Source of the DNA: an uncultured Clostridia bacterium | Lineage (GTDB): Bacteria > Bacillota > Clostridia > Oscillospirales > Acutalibacteraceae | Direction of reading: 5' to 3' | DNA: 55,532 nucleotides | Assembly (NCBI GenBank): GCA_947624835.1 | Contig: CANQLX010000004.1 | Span: forward strand, 1 to 55,532 | Part shown: positions 1 to 7,079 of the stretch, piece after piece | Layout: every line of letters begins with the position of its first letter | How positions within the stretch are numbered: the first letter of the stretch is position 1 | The notes under the pieces: model-generated | What the model saw: only the letters and a program-made list of their open reading frames with translations | The model's database searches: none | Told to the model about the DNA's origin: nothing | Translations under genes and position numbers: made by a program

Positions 1-76
1 TTTTGAATTGAACCGCCGTATGCCGAACGGCACGTACGGTGGTGTGAGAGGAGGGAGAAAATCCCTCCTACTCAAT
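1..76 (+). mobile_element. Group II intron, 3' end only (domains V and VI)
   Basis: Positions 10-36 form a hairpin (CGCCGTATGCC / GGCACGTACGGTGG) with the look of group II intron domain V. It is followed by a second hairpin, GGAGGGA-GAAAA-TCCCTCC (about 51-69), and then CTACTCAAT, which fits domain VI. The A at 70 would be the branch-point adenosine, so the intron should end near 76 with the usual AY. The rest of the intron and any reverse transcriptase lie outside the window. The intron lies on the plus strand, downstream of and opposite to cotJC. Basis: seen hairpins plus knowledge of the family. Confidence 0.75.
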
Positions 77-220
77 TTTCGATATCTATAACGAATAAAA
101 AATTAATGATTAAAATAATTGAGATGCTTTCGTATGTATTTACGCCTATGGAGTTAGAAAGTATAAATCCAATGATAGTTTCAAAGTGGCACCTCCTTCA
201 CCTGTTGAAGTGTGGACTGC
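77..220. other. AT-rich spacer between intron end and cotJC
   Basis: No gene is supported here. On the minus strand there is a Shine-Dalgarno-like AAGGAGGTG (about 189-197) followed by a TTG and only 12 codons before a stop. This could be the remnant start of a gene cut off by the intron insertion, but nothing identifies it. Confidence 0.4.
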
Positions 221-269
221 TTACCCATTAGGTTCAAATTTGCGTTTATTTTCTAATAAAATTGAATCA

Positions 270-764
270 TTACCAACAACTGCATTTTGTACGTTTTGCC
301 TCACCGAACCTCTGATAGTGAACTACTTCACGTGCACGAAGAAACCTTATTGGGTCAATCACATCAGGATCATCACAAAAACGCAGGATATTGTCATAGG
401 TTACTCTTGCTTTCTGCTCTGCTGCAAGATCCTCATGAATATCGGTTATAGCATCACCCTTGACCTGCATAGAGGCTGCACTATATGGAACTCCTGCTGC
501 CGAGGACGGGTATACTCCGGCAGTATGGTCCACAAAATACTGATCAAAGCCTGCAGCCTTAACCTCTTCAATAGTCATATTCTTCGTAAGCTGATATACT
601 ATTGCTCCGACCATTTCAAGATGACTTAGCTCCTCTGTTCCTATATCCGTCAAAATAGCCTTGACTTCCGGATACGGTACGGTAAAGCGTTGACTTAGAT
701 AACGGAGTGATGCTCCGAGTTCTCCATCGGGACCGCCGTATTGCAAAAAGATATAATAACACAC
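270..764 (-). CDS. cotJC: CotJC spore-coat manganese catalase, 3' fragment (split gene)
   Basis: From codon QYGGPDGELG onward this is a recognisable CotJC: a ferritin-like manganese-catalase fold with the metal-ligand motifs GTEELSHLEM and EDLAAEQKAR, and near the end the conserved REVVHYQRFGEA. It lacks the first about 32 residues, which sit at 6382-6477 on the same strand beyond a 5.65-kb insertion. Only a GTG without a ribosome site opens this fragment, so it is not expected to be translated alone. Joined at the 15-bp repeat the two parts give one 184-aa frame, close to the Bacillus protein. The C-terminus KRTKCSCW looks foreign. One indel in the A-run at 294-297 would instead lead into another frame ending at 221. 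Translation from 764 to 745 is element sequence, not CotJC. Confidence 0.9.
   Translation of the reverse strand: MCYYIFLQYGGPDGELGASLRYLSQRFTVPYPEVKAILTDIGTEELSHLEMVGAIVYQLTKNMTIEEVKAAGFDQYFVDHTAGVYPSSAAGVPYSAASMQVKGDAITDIHEDLAAEQKARVTYDNILRFCDDPDVIDPIRFLRAREVVHYQRFGEAKRTKCSCW
730..744 (+). repeat. Left attachment-site core, 15-bp direct repeat
   Basis: GGGACCGCCGTATTG is repeated exactly at 6382-6396. The flanking bases differ at once on both sides (c...c here, a...a at the other copy). Read on the minus strand it encodes the conserved QYGGP of CotJC. Host sequence lies to the left and element sequence to the right. The predicted empty site is ttctccatc-core-agaaattat, and the predicted circle junction is tttacagta-core-caaaaagat. 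Confidence 0.9.
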
Positions 765-771
765 AAAAGGA

Positions 772-806
772 ATCGGACAATACAGTAAAGCTGTATTATC
801 CGATTC
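772..806 (-). terminator. Terminator after the element lipoprotein gene
   Basis: A near-perfect stem AATCGGA-n-AATACAG / CTGTATT-n-TCCGATT is followed on the minus strand by CCTTTTGTG. It separates the element genes from the attachment core and would stop read-through into the cotJC 3' fragment. Confidence 0.65.
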
Positions 807-818
807 ACATAATATCTG

Positions 819-2192
819 TCAGAATTTAAAAAGTATATTAACCTTTCCTGTTGTCAAATCCTTTTCGAGAAACGCCGAGTTCACCCTACTGTACCCGGTT
901 CTCCAACCAACAGTATAGGATTCATCCATTTCGCCGTAATGCACAAGACAATAAACCTTATCCCCCACCTGTTCAACATTATTTATGTAATACCTGTTTG
1001 AACCATTTTTGTCAGGCAGTGCATTGCCAACTATTGAATAATCACTTTCTGAAATTACTGCTTTTCTTTCACCGTTACTGCGGTCTATCAGACATACATT
1101 ATTAGCAACCATACAGTAATCATTCATAGGTGAATATGGCATATCTTCCTGATACTCTGTTATCCTGCCGTCACTGTCGACAGAAAATTCCGCACGTTTT
1201 GCTCCCTCTATCTGTTTTGCATCGCTTCCGTCATATTTCATTTTTACTATTCTTCCGCCCTGATAAACGACTAATGTACCTCCCAGGCCTCCGTATGAAA
1301 AATAGATACAGTCATCACCAAAATACATTTGCCCCACCATAGCCGAACTCACATCCGAATAATCGTATAACTTCTCATAGTCTGTATACAAATCCTTCTG
1401 ACCGGTTCCGTCAGCTCTAACACATGAAATTCTAATTATTCCGCCATTATCATAAAATTCATTATTACCCGAACTATAGTAAACAATATTGTCATGATGT
1501 GCAATATAGCTTCCATGCTCTGCCAATACTGTTGCCTTTTCTGTACCAATATCAACGGAATAGATTTTTTGAGAATCGGTACAAATCAAATATTTGCCGT
1601 CCTCACTCATTCCGACCAATTTATAACCTTCTCCAATAACTTTTTCATTTTTTCCGTCCATATCACAGACATAAAGTGTATCATCGCTTGAATTATAAAA
1701 AACTCTTCCGTTTACAACAGCTAACAGACCATTACCGTCCGATTTAAACAATGTATTTTCGTTACCACCCGAATCCCGGCATACAAATTCATTTGCTATT
1801 CCCTGTTCAAATCCAAAATAACCGGAACCACCGTCTTTAAATGTATTTTTGTTATACTTCCAATAGTATGTGTTATCATCAACTTTAGCCACATATCCGA
1901 ATTGGTCTTTTGATATCACTTTATTCGTAACGGGGCTTTCCTCGGATTGCTGAGATACAGCCTCCCGGCTTTGTTCAACGCTTTCCTCCGCTTCAGTACT
2001 GTTTACAGATACCTTCCCGGAAACCTCACTGATTCCATCAGCAGAAGCCGTTGTTGTTTCACTTACATACGACACCCTTGACACAGAATCCACATTATCC
2101 GAATCACCGGATTTACCTGCACATCCTGCGTAATTTGCGACTGCCACAGTTAAAATTAAGGATAATACAATTAATCTCATATTTTTTTTCAA
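819..2192 (-). CDS. Element-borne lipoprotein with beta-propeller-like repeats
   Basis: The protein begins with a basic start and a hydrophobic stretch ending in the lipobox NYAGC (about residues 17-21), so it should be exported and lipid-anchored. A Ser/Thr/Glu-rich linker (about 25-85) follows. After that come repeated units of the type DGKNEKVI, DGTGQKDL and DGSDAKQI, resembling DUF5050/TolB-like propeller blades that display values to the outside. The chosen TTG start follows GGTGTGATGAC; ATG or GTG codons 6 and 9 bp upstream (2198 and 2201) are alternatives. A TTGATA-N17-TATAAT promoter lies just upstream, which implies expression in growing cells. The ligand is unknown. It is the last gene before the left repeat and has its own terminator. 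Confidence 0.75.
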   Translation of the reverse strand: MKKNMRLIVLSLILTVAVANYAGCAGKSGDSDNVDSVSRVSYVSETTTASADGISEVSGKVSVNSTEAEESVEQSREAVSQQSEESPVTNKVISKDQFGYVAKVDDNTYYWKYNKNTFKDGGSGYFGFEQGIANEFVCRDSGGNENTLFKSDGNGLLAVVNGRVFYNSSDDTLYVCDMDGKNEKVIGEGYKLVGMSEDGKYLICTDSQKIYSVDIGTEKATVLAEHGSYIAHHDNIVYYSSGNNEFYDNGGIIRISCVRADGTGQKDLYTDYEKLYDYSDVSSAMVGQMYFGDDCIYFSYGGLGGTLVVYQGGRIVKMKYDGSDAKQIEGAKRAEFSVDSDGRITEYQEDMPYSPMNDYCMVANNVCLIDRSNGERKAVISESDYSIVGNALPDKNGSNRYYINNVEQVGDKVYCLVHYGEMDESYTVGWRTGYSRVNSAFLEKDLTTGKVNILFKF

Positions 2193-2221
2193 AGTCATCA
2201 CACCTAAATAATTCTTATAAT

Positions 2222-2250
2222 ATTATACTACAGTTTTATATAAATATCAA
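2222..2250 (-). promoter_or_regulatory. Vegetative-type promoter of the lipoprotein gene
   Basis: On the minus strand TTGATA (2250-2245), exactly 17 bp, then TATAAT (2227-2222). The lipoprotein start is about 30 bp downstream. Confidence 0.65.
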
Positions 2251-2314
2251 CAAATTTCCGTCAAAATGATAAAGCTTTATAGTTTTAGTATTTCATATTA
2301 AGCTTTTCCCGCAG

Positions 2315-4480
2315 TTATTCTTTATCATTTATACCAATCAACTGAATTTTGAATGATATTTTCCTTGGTGTCCTAAGCCCATCGAATCTTATAAGATATG
2401 CAAGCTTATCCATATCAAGAGCTTCTATTGTTCCCGACCCAAGCACATTGTGTCTGATACGCTGACCTACGGAAAATAACTCATCCTCAGATCCGTCAAG
2501 CAAAAATTTCTCCGTCAGCTTAACATACTCTTTTGTTTCGCTTATAAGTCCCTCCTTCGGCTTTTGAGTGTAATCAAGAAGTGACTGATCTATATCAAGA
2601 ATAAATCTTGAGGGATACCTCGGAGAACCATCAAGATTCCTTCCTTCGGCTTCCGTAATATACAGTTTTCTTTTTGCCCTTGTCATCGCGACAAAAGCAA
2701 GCCTCCTCTCTTCCTCCATTTTCTGAACGGTATTTGTTCTCTTTGATGGGAATATTCCCTCATTCATGGCACACATGAATACATAGGGAAATTCAAGTCC
2801 TTTGGCGGCATGAACCGTCATTAGTTTCACCCTGTCGCCCTTGCTGTCAATATCAGCATTTGTGTACAGTGCAATATGAGAAAGATAATTTTCAAGCATA
2901 CCTTCCTCTCCGCAAGTATTTTCAAAATCATAAATTGACTGCTTAAGTTCCGCAAGATTATCCAGCCTCTCCTGACTCCCCTCTGTTCTGAGCATCTTCT
3001 CATATCCGCTCCTGTCAAGCAAATCATTTACCAGCTCGGAAATAAGCCTGTACGAATAATTCTCTGACAGCTTTTCTATCATACCGACAAATTCATATGC
3101 TCCCGTCCCCCTGAATATATCCTCCTCCAGATTCATGCACATTGCCTGATACAGAGTGCAGTTGTTCTTTATTGCATATTGTCCGATAAAATCAATACGT
3201 CTCTCACCAATATTACGCTTCGGAACATTCACAATTCTTCTGAAAGATATGTCATCTTTATATGCAATCATTCTCAGATATGCAAGAATATTTTTTATTT
3301 CCTCCCTTGCATAAAACTGTATCCCGCTATATATGTTATACGGTATTTTTGCCATTCTCAAAGAATTTTCAAGCTCTCTCGTCACAAAATGCGAACGGTA
3401 CAGAACCGTAATATCCCTGTACGGCACTCCGCCATCATTAAGCTCAGTTATCTTCTGTGCTATCCACTTCATTTCAAGCTCGGATGTATCGGCAAAATGA
3501 CATACAACCCTGTCCCCGTCGGGCAATGTCGGAATCAGTTCCTTCTTTATCCTGTACTTATTCTTATCAATAAGGGAATTTACTACAGACAGAATTTGCG
3601 GAGTTGAGCGATAGTTCTCAGTCATCATGACTGTTTCTGTACCCGGGAATTTTTTATCGAAATCCAACAGATATTTTACATCCGCACCTCTCCATGTGTA
3701 TATAGTCTGATCCGGATCTCCTACAACAAAAAGATTTTTATGATATCCGCACAGCACCTCCATAAGCTGGTGCTGCAACGAGTCAATATCCTGAAATTCG
3801 TCAACCATAATATATTCGAGCCGTTTCTGCCATTTCAGTCTTATATCTTTAAATTCCGAAAATATATACAATACAAATTTTATCAGATCGTTATAATCCA
3901 ATCCAAAACATTTCTTTTCCTGATAAAGATAACCGTAGAAAATAATATCCTTTGTATCATTTGCATTTAGATACTTTTCACGAAGATTTTCAAGCGACAT
4001 ATTAATTAAATCCTTATAGTAATCCGGATTTTCAGACAGCTTCCGAATTTCTATCATATCTCTGGCAGCCTTGTAGGTCATATCCCTCAGCGTAAGGCTT
4101 CTTTCCTTATAAATAACCGCAAGCATACCATCAATATCCGAATTATCAAGAACAAGAAAGCTTTTGGGGTAGTTTACCGCATTGCTGTCCTCCTGCAATA
4201 TATTAACACAGAATCCGTGGAATGTACTTATATATCCCGTATCATTATCCCCCGTCAGATTATGTATCCTCTGCCGCATTTCATTTGCGGCTTTATTTGT
4301 AAACGTCACACAAAGTATATTTCCCGGCAATATCCCCACTTCATTTACAAGAAAGGCAAACCTGTGTGTCAGTGCCCTTGTTTTTCCCGAGCCTGCACCT
4401 GCTATAACACGAACATAACCTTCCATTGATGTAACCGCTTGAAGCTGTGATCCATTTAAGTTTTCTAAAATACTTTCCAT
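2315..4480 (-). CDS. UvrD/PcrA-family 3'-5' DNA helicase carried by the element
   Basis: This is a superfamily 1 helicase of 721 aa, the usual size for PcrA/UvrD. Motifs appear in order: Walker A AGAGSGKT (about 28-35), motif II VDEFQDID (about 220), motif III VGDPDQTIYTWRG (about 250), motif IV TENYRS, motif V TVHAAKGLEF (about 555) and motif VI VAMTRAKRKLY (about 610). A C-terminal GQRIRHNVLGSGTI segment resembles the PcrA Tudor-like tail. The start at 4480 follows GGTGGGGATAAT; upstream codons are less likely. Such helicases unwind DNA in repair, plasmid replication and removal of RecA. As cargo it might help element replication or maintenance, but that is a guess. No nuclease domain or partner such as GajA is present. 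Confidence 0.9.
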   Translation of the reverse strand: MESILENLNGSQLQAVTSMEGYVRVIAGAGSGKTRALTHRFAFLVNEVGILPGNILCVTFTNKAANEMRQRIHNLTGDNDTGYISTFHGFCVNILQEDSNAVNYPKSFLVLDNSDIDGMLAVIYKERSLTLRDMTYKAARDMIEIRKLSENPDYYKDLINMSLENLREKYLNANDTKDIIFYGYLYQEKKCFGLDYNDLIKFVLYIFSEFKDIRLKWQKRLEYIMVDEFQDIDSLQHQLMEVLCGYHKNLFVVGDPDQTIYTWRGADVKYLLDFDKKFPGTETVMMTENYRSTPQILSVVNSLIDKNKYRIKKELIPTLPDGDRVVCHFADTSELEMKWIAQKITELNDGGVPYRDITVLYRSHFVTRELENSLRMAKIPYNIYSGIQFYAREEIKNILAYLRMIAYKDDISFRRIVNVPKRNIGERRIDFIGQYAIKNNCTLYQAMCMNLEEDIFRGTGAYEFVGMIEKLSENYSYRLISELVNDLLDRSGYEKMLRTEGSQERLDNLAELKQSIYDFENTCGEEGMLENYLSHIALYTNADIDSKGDRVKLMTVHAAKGLEFPYVFMCAMNEGIFPSKRTNTVQKMEEERRLAFVAMTRAKRKLYITEAEGRNLDGSPRYPSRFILDIDQSLLDYTQKPKEGLISETKEYVKLTEKFLLDGSEDELFSVGQRIRHNVLGSGTIEALDMDKLAYLIRFDGLRTPRKISFKIQLIGINDKE

Positions 4481-4506
4481 ATTATCCCCACCCTTGCCAT
4501 GATATA

Positions 4507-4535
4507 AGTGTAGCAAAAAAATGTATTAATAGCAA
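4507..4535 (-). promoter_or_regulatory. Promoter of the element helicase gene
   Basis: On the minus strand TTGCTA (4535-4530), 17 bp, TACACT (4512-4507). A short perfect hairpin ACCTGA-AAA-TCAGGT lies directly upstream (about 4536-4550) and could be an operator or a weak terminator. Confidence 0.5.
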
Positions 4536-4615
4536 CCTGATTTTCAGGTGTTATCCTTAACTTTACAAATTATTGCCCAATTATAAAATAACGGATGGAA
4601 TTTTTTCTACCGCTA

Positions 4616-4828
4616 TTAAATTTCAGACAGTCCGCATTTATCGTTATTTAACAGTATATCCGTAGCAGCTGCGGCAAGTTTTTCGGATACGGCATTTTTA
4701 ACCTGTCCGTCCAACGAACAATCGTGATATATCTCATTTTCTCCGTCAAACTCATACCACAGCTTACAATTTCCGATTTTATCCTTTACAATTATCCTTC
4801 CCCAAAGCTTTTGATTTCTCTTTGACAT
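4616..4828 (-). CDS. Small 70-aa element protein, candidate directionality factor
   Basis: MSKRNQKLWGR starts after a strong AGGGGGATGATAGTT site. The product is soluble, mixed in charge, with a beta-rich first half (GRIIVKD, CKLWYEF) and a predicted helix near the end (NAVSEKLAAAATDIL). I do not recognise a family. It is divergent from the recombinase and shares its 110-bp promoter region, so it is the obvious candidate for a recombination directionality factor. In SP-beta the small SprB plays that part next to SprA. This is inference from position and size only; it could equally be a repressor or a hypothetical protein. Confidence 0.65.
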   Translation of the reverse strand: MSKRNQKLWGRIIVKDKIGNCKLWYEFDGENEIYHDCSLDGQVKNAVSEKLAAAATDILLNNDKCGLSEI

Positions 4829-4846
4829 AACTATCATCCCCCTATC

Positions 4847-4875
4847 AAATATTATGTAATTTTTTGTCCTACAAT
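4847..4875 (+). promoter_or_regulatory. Candidate sigma-E promoter of the recombinase
   Basis: AAATATT (4847-4853), exactly 14 bp, then CCTACAAT (4868-4875). The Bacillus sigma-E consensus is KMATATT-N14/15-CATACAHT, so this is 6 of 7 and 7 of 8 matches at the right spacing. Transcription would start near 4882, about 57 bp before the recombinase ATG. A weaker overlapping candidate faces the other way (GAATTGT 4877-4871, N14, CATAATAT 4856-4849) toward the 70-aa gene. Confidence 0.65.
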
Positions 4876-4938
4876 TCACGCAAAAATCATAATATTAGTT
4901 GGTATATTTATTGTCGGATCATTGAAGGAGTCGATAGT

Positions 4939-6360
4939 ATGAAAACAGCAGCCGCATATATCAGAGTTTCAACAGAGGATCAAACGGAATATTCTCCCGC
5001 ATCCCAGCTCGAAAAAATAAGAGAATATGCAAAAAGAAACGGATATTTACTTCCCGAGGAATTTATTTATACGGACGAGGGCATATCCGGCAGGCATACT
5101 GCAAACCGTACCGGCTTCAACAAAATGATAGGTATTGCAAAATCAAAGCCTAAACCCTTTGATGCCATCCTTTTATGGAAATTCAGTCGTTTTGCACGCA
5201 ACCGTGAGGACAGCATTGTATATAAGTCCATTCTGCGTAAGCAATGCGGTATAGACGTGATTTCAATATCCGAAAACATAGGCGATGATAAAATGTCCGT
5301 ACTTATTGAAGCACTTATTGAAGCAATGGACGAATATTACAGTATAAATCTTTCGGAGGAAGTACGGCGTGGTATGAATGAAAAAGCAAGACGTGGTCAG
5401 GCCGTTACCGTACCCTCATACGGATATGACATAAAAAACGGAAAATATATAATAAATCCTGAAACGGCCCCTGTTATCCGTAAAATATTTTCCGATTTTG
5501 CAAACGGCAAGGATATGAGAAGAATAGCCGAAGAACTCAACATATGCGGTTACCGCACACGAAGGGGGAATCAATTTGAGAACAGAACCGTAAGGTATAT
5601 TTTGGGTAATCCCGTATATATAGGAAAAATACGTTGGACCCCGGACAGTAAAGCTGCCTGCAATGGGTGCAAACCGGAAAAAATTATAATTGACGGTGAG
5701 CATGAAGCGATTATTGACAGTGATGTTTGGGGCAAAGTTCAAAACAGACTTAATACCGCATCAAAAGTCAAATATATGCATACCGCCTCACCTAAAGTTC
5801 CCTTTATGCTCCGGGGACTTGTGAGGTGCGGATCTTGCGGTGCAACACTTACACGGTCGGCTGCACATACATCGCTGCAGTGTTATTCCTATTCCCACGG
5901 AAAATGCAGGGACTCACACAGCATAAGTATTAAAAAAATAAATTCATCAGTGCTTGATATGATTGATATGGCTGGTCTGAACGTAAGCCTAAATCTAAAC
6001 GACAAGCCTCGTGTATGTTTGGAAAAATCCGCAGATTCATCTGCAATGCTTGAAAGAGAGAGAAAAAAAATTGAACGTATCAAGGATGCTTATGAAAACG
6101 GCAGCTATACGCTTGACGAATTTACAAAAAGTAAAAACCGGATTCTGAGCCGCATAACAGAGCTTAAAAATCTGCAAAAAAAATGCACCTCCGCCGAAAA
6201 TAATAAAAAAAAACTATTGAACAGGCATATTAATCTGTCTGACATCCTTCTATCTGAAAAAATAACGGAGGATATTAAAAATAACCTGTTGAAATCATTT
6301 ATCGTACGCATAATATTTTACCGTGAAAGCGGAGGAATTGAGATCTATCTTGATGTATGA
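4939..6360 (+). CDS. Large serine recombinase, predicted to excise the cotJC element
   Basis: The 473-aa protein has an N-terminal resolvase domain with the nucleophile in YIRVSTEDQ (Ser11), the DEGISGR and RFARN motifs, then the recombinase domain (SYGYDIKNGKY onward). A zinc ribbon follows (CGSCG plus a CYSYSHGKC pair, about residues 300-325), then a Lys/Glu-rich coiled coil (about 370-430) typical of large serine integrases and of SpoIVCA. The ATG follows GAAGGAG. Its stop is 21 bp from the right attachment core, the usual place for an integrase gene. A sigma-E-like promoter precedes it. The predicted role is recombination of the 15-bp cores to excise the element and rejoin cotJC in the mother cell. 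Confidence 0.95.
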   Translation: MKTAAAYIRVSTEDQTEYSPASQLEKIREYAKRNGYLLPEEFIYTDEGISGRHTANRTGFNKMIGIAKSKPKPFDAILLWKFSRFARNREDSIVYKSILRKQCGIDVISISENIGDDKMSVLIEALIEAMDEYYSINLSEEVRRGMNEKARRGQAVTVPSYGYDIKNGKYIINPETAPVIRKIFSDFANGKDMRRIAEELNICGYRTRRGNQFENRTVRYILGNPVYIGKIRWTPDSKAACNGCKPEKIIIDGEHEAIIDSDVWGKVQNRLNTASKVKYMHTASPKVPFMLRGLVRCGSCGATLTRSAAHTSLQCYSYSHGKCRDSHSISIKKINSSVLDMIDMAGLNVSLNLNDKPRVCLEKSADSSAMLERERKKIERIKDAYENGSYTLDEFTKSKNRILSRITELKNLQKKCTSAENNKKKLLNRHINLSDILLSEKITEDIKNNLLKSFIVRIIFYRESGGIEIYLDV

Positions 6361-6363
6361 ATA

Positions 6364-6477
6364 TTATATCCTTTTACAGTAGGGACCGCCGTATTGAGAA
6401 ATTATAATCTGAGCAAGCTTCGGGTTAGTCTGCTTTATATTAATGGGGTATTGAAGTCTTTTTTCATATACAAACAT
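6364..6477 (-). CDS. cotJC: CotJC spore-coat manganese catalase, 5' fragment (split gene)
   Basis: The ATG at 6477 follows TTAGGAGGACC and opens the normal CotJC N-terminus MFVYEKRLQYPINIK...AQIIISQYGGP (32 residues). At the 15-bp core the frame runs into element sequence and stops after five more codons (YCKRI). It lies 11 bp behind cotJB in the usual cotJABC order. In the integrated state only this 37-residue peptide can be made. After excision the frame continues as DGELGASLRYL from position 729 downward. Confidence 0.92.
   Translation of the reverse strand: MFVYEKRLQYPINIKQTNPKLAQIIISQYGGPYCKRI
6382..6396 (+). repeat. Right attachment-site core, 15-bp direct repeat
   Basis: Exact second copy of GGGACCGCCGTATTG, here preceded by element sequence (cttttacagta) and followed by cotJC sequence (agaaattat). 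See the left copy at 730-744. Confidence 0.9.
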
Positions 6478-6488
6478 AATCGGTCCTC

Positions 6489-6728
6489 CTAATTATTCCA
6501 CGGCCACGGGTCTGCGATCCATGCCCAACGATTACCGTCATCACCCGGGGTAAGGGGACCGAATTTTTCCTCAAACTCCTTACGAAGTGCTGCAGCCTGT
6601 TTTTCATATTCGTTAAGTGCAGCTCCGGCGGAGGTATCATTAGGATGTGTGTCCAAATATATATGAAGCTCGTGAGCCGCAAATTCAACCGCCGAAAGTC
6701 GGCGAAGCATACGCTCTCTTTCAGTCAT
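6489..6728 (-). CDS. cotJB: Spore coat protein CotJB
   Basis: A 79-aa protein with the CotJB pattern: MTERERMLRRLSAVEFAAHEL, then LDTHPND, and an aromatic end with WAWIADPWPW. CotJ proteins are made in the mother cell under sigma-E and enter the inner coat. The start at 6728 follows AAAGGGAGGTAAG and overlaps the end of cotJA by 8 bp, so the two are translationally coupled. Another in-frame start 33 bp upstream lies inside cotJA and lacks a ribosome site. Confidence 0.9.
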   Translation of the reverse strand: MTERERMLRRLSAVEFAAHELHIYLDTHPNDTSAGAALNEYEKQAAALRKEFEEKFGPLTPGDDGNRWAWIADPWPWNN

Positions 6729-6927
6729 TTTTCTTACCTCCCTTTCCGCAGTCGGGGTCAAACGGGAAATTAAGCTCCGGGAACAGTGTTCCCATCATAA
6801 TAGCCTGTTCGGGCGAATAAAGTTCGCTCGCATTCTGATAAGGCACATAGGCCATAGCCTCTGAAACCTTTTTCGGAATAGGCTGAATGAAAAATTCCGA
6901 ATTTTGCAGTTTCTTTATAACGTCCAT
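6721..6927 (-). CDS. cotJA: Spore coat associated protein CotJA
   Basis: The 68-aa product has the family pattern: AMAYVPYQNASELYSPEQAIMMGTLFPEL in the middle and a Pro/Asp-rich FPFDPD end. It is the first coat gene of a cotJABC operon whose third gene is interrupted by the element. The ATG follows AAAGGAGATTATT. A hairpin with a T-run immediately upstream (6943-6966) could set the level of transcription entering the operon. Confidence 0.9.
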   Translation of the reverse strand: MDVIKKLQNSEFFIQPIPKKVSEAMAYVPYQNASELYSPEQAIMMGTLFPELNFPFDPDCGKGGKKND

Positions 6928-6942
6928 AATAATCTCCTTTCT

Positions 6943-6966
6943 TAAAAGCCCTGCTTTTAGCAGGCA
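6943..6966 (-). terminator. Hairpin with T-run before cotJA (terminator or attenuator)
   Basis: On the minus strand CCTGCT-AAA-AGCAGG is followed by GCTTTTAAG, then the cotJA ribosome site. It overlaps the stop codon of the upstream small frame (6957-7070), a common layout for a terminator after a leader gene. Confidence 0.5.
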
Positions 6967-7070
6967 GGAGCTTTCACAGCAACCGATCCGGTGGAGATTT
7001 TATTTCCACTGAACCTGAGATATCCGCCTGGGGCATACATCTCTCTGCGGTTATATCTGTACACTTTCAT
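6957..7070 (-). CDS. Possible 37-aa leader/small spore protein upstream of cotJA
   Basis: The frame starts MKVYRYNRREMYAPGGYLRF and ends VAVKAPAC. It is basic and glycine-containing, without a membrane segment. It sits between candidate sigma-E promoter elements and cotJA, and its stop lies in a terminator-like hairpin. There is no clear ribosome site, which weakens the case; it may be a leaderless gene or simply a leader RNA. I know of no family match. Confidence 0.35.
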   Translation of the reverse strand: MKVYRYNRREMYAPGGYLRFSGNKISTGSVAVKAPAC

Positions 7071-7079
7071 AATATGCTC

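Larger units (their letters stand above)
730..6396 (+). mobile_element. Skin-like intervening element interrupting cotJC (5,652 bp)
   Basis: Direct repeats of 15 bp bound a segment with four genes: a lipoprotein, a UvrD-type helicase and a 70-aa protein on the minus strand, and a large serine recombinase on the plus strand that ends 21 bp before the right repeat. Removing one repeat plus the interior restores cotJC in frame with no codon lost. There are no capsid, portal, conjugation or replication genes. Known precedents are skin in sigK (recombinase SpoIVCA) and SP-beta in spsM, both excised in the mother cell at sporulation. Excision here is inferred from the exact repair of the gene and from a sigma-E-like promoter before the recombinase. 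Confidence 0.9.

Noticed and set aside
730-6396. The insertion as a prophage or conjugative element
   Set aside because: There are no structural, lysis, relaxase or transfer genes, and the space is filled by four identified frames.
270-6477. cotJC as a simple dead gene disrupted by a transposon
   Set aside because: Both parts are well conserved, the border repeat rejoins the frame exactly, and the recombinase is intact. A random dead insertion would not need to restore the frame. The possible C-terminal frameshift keeps some doubt.
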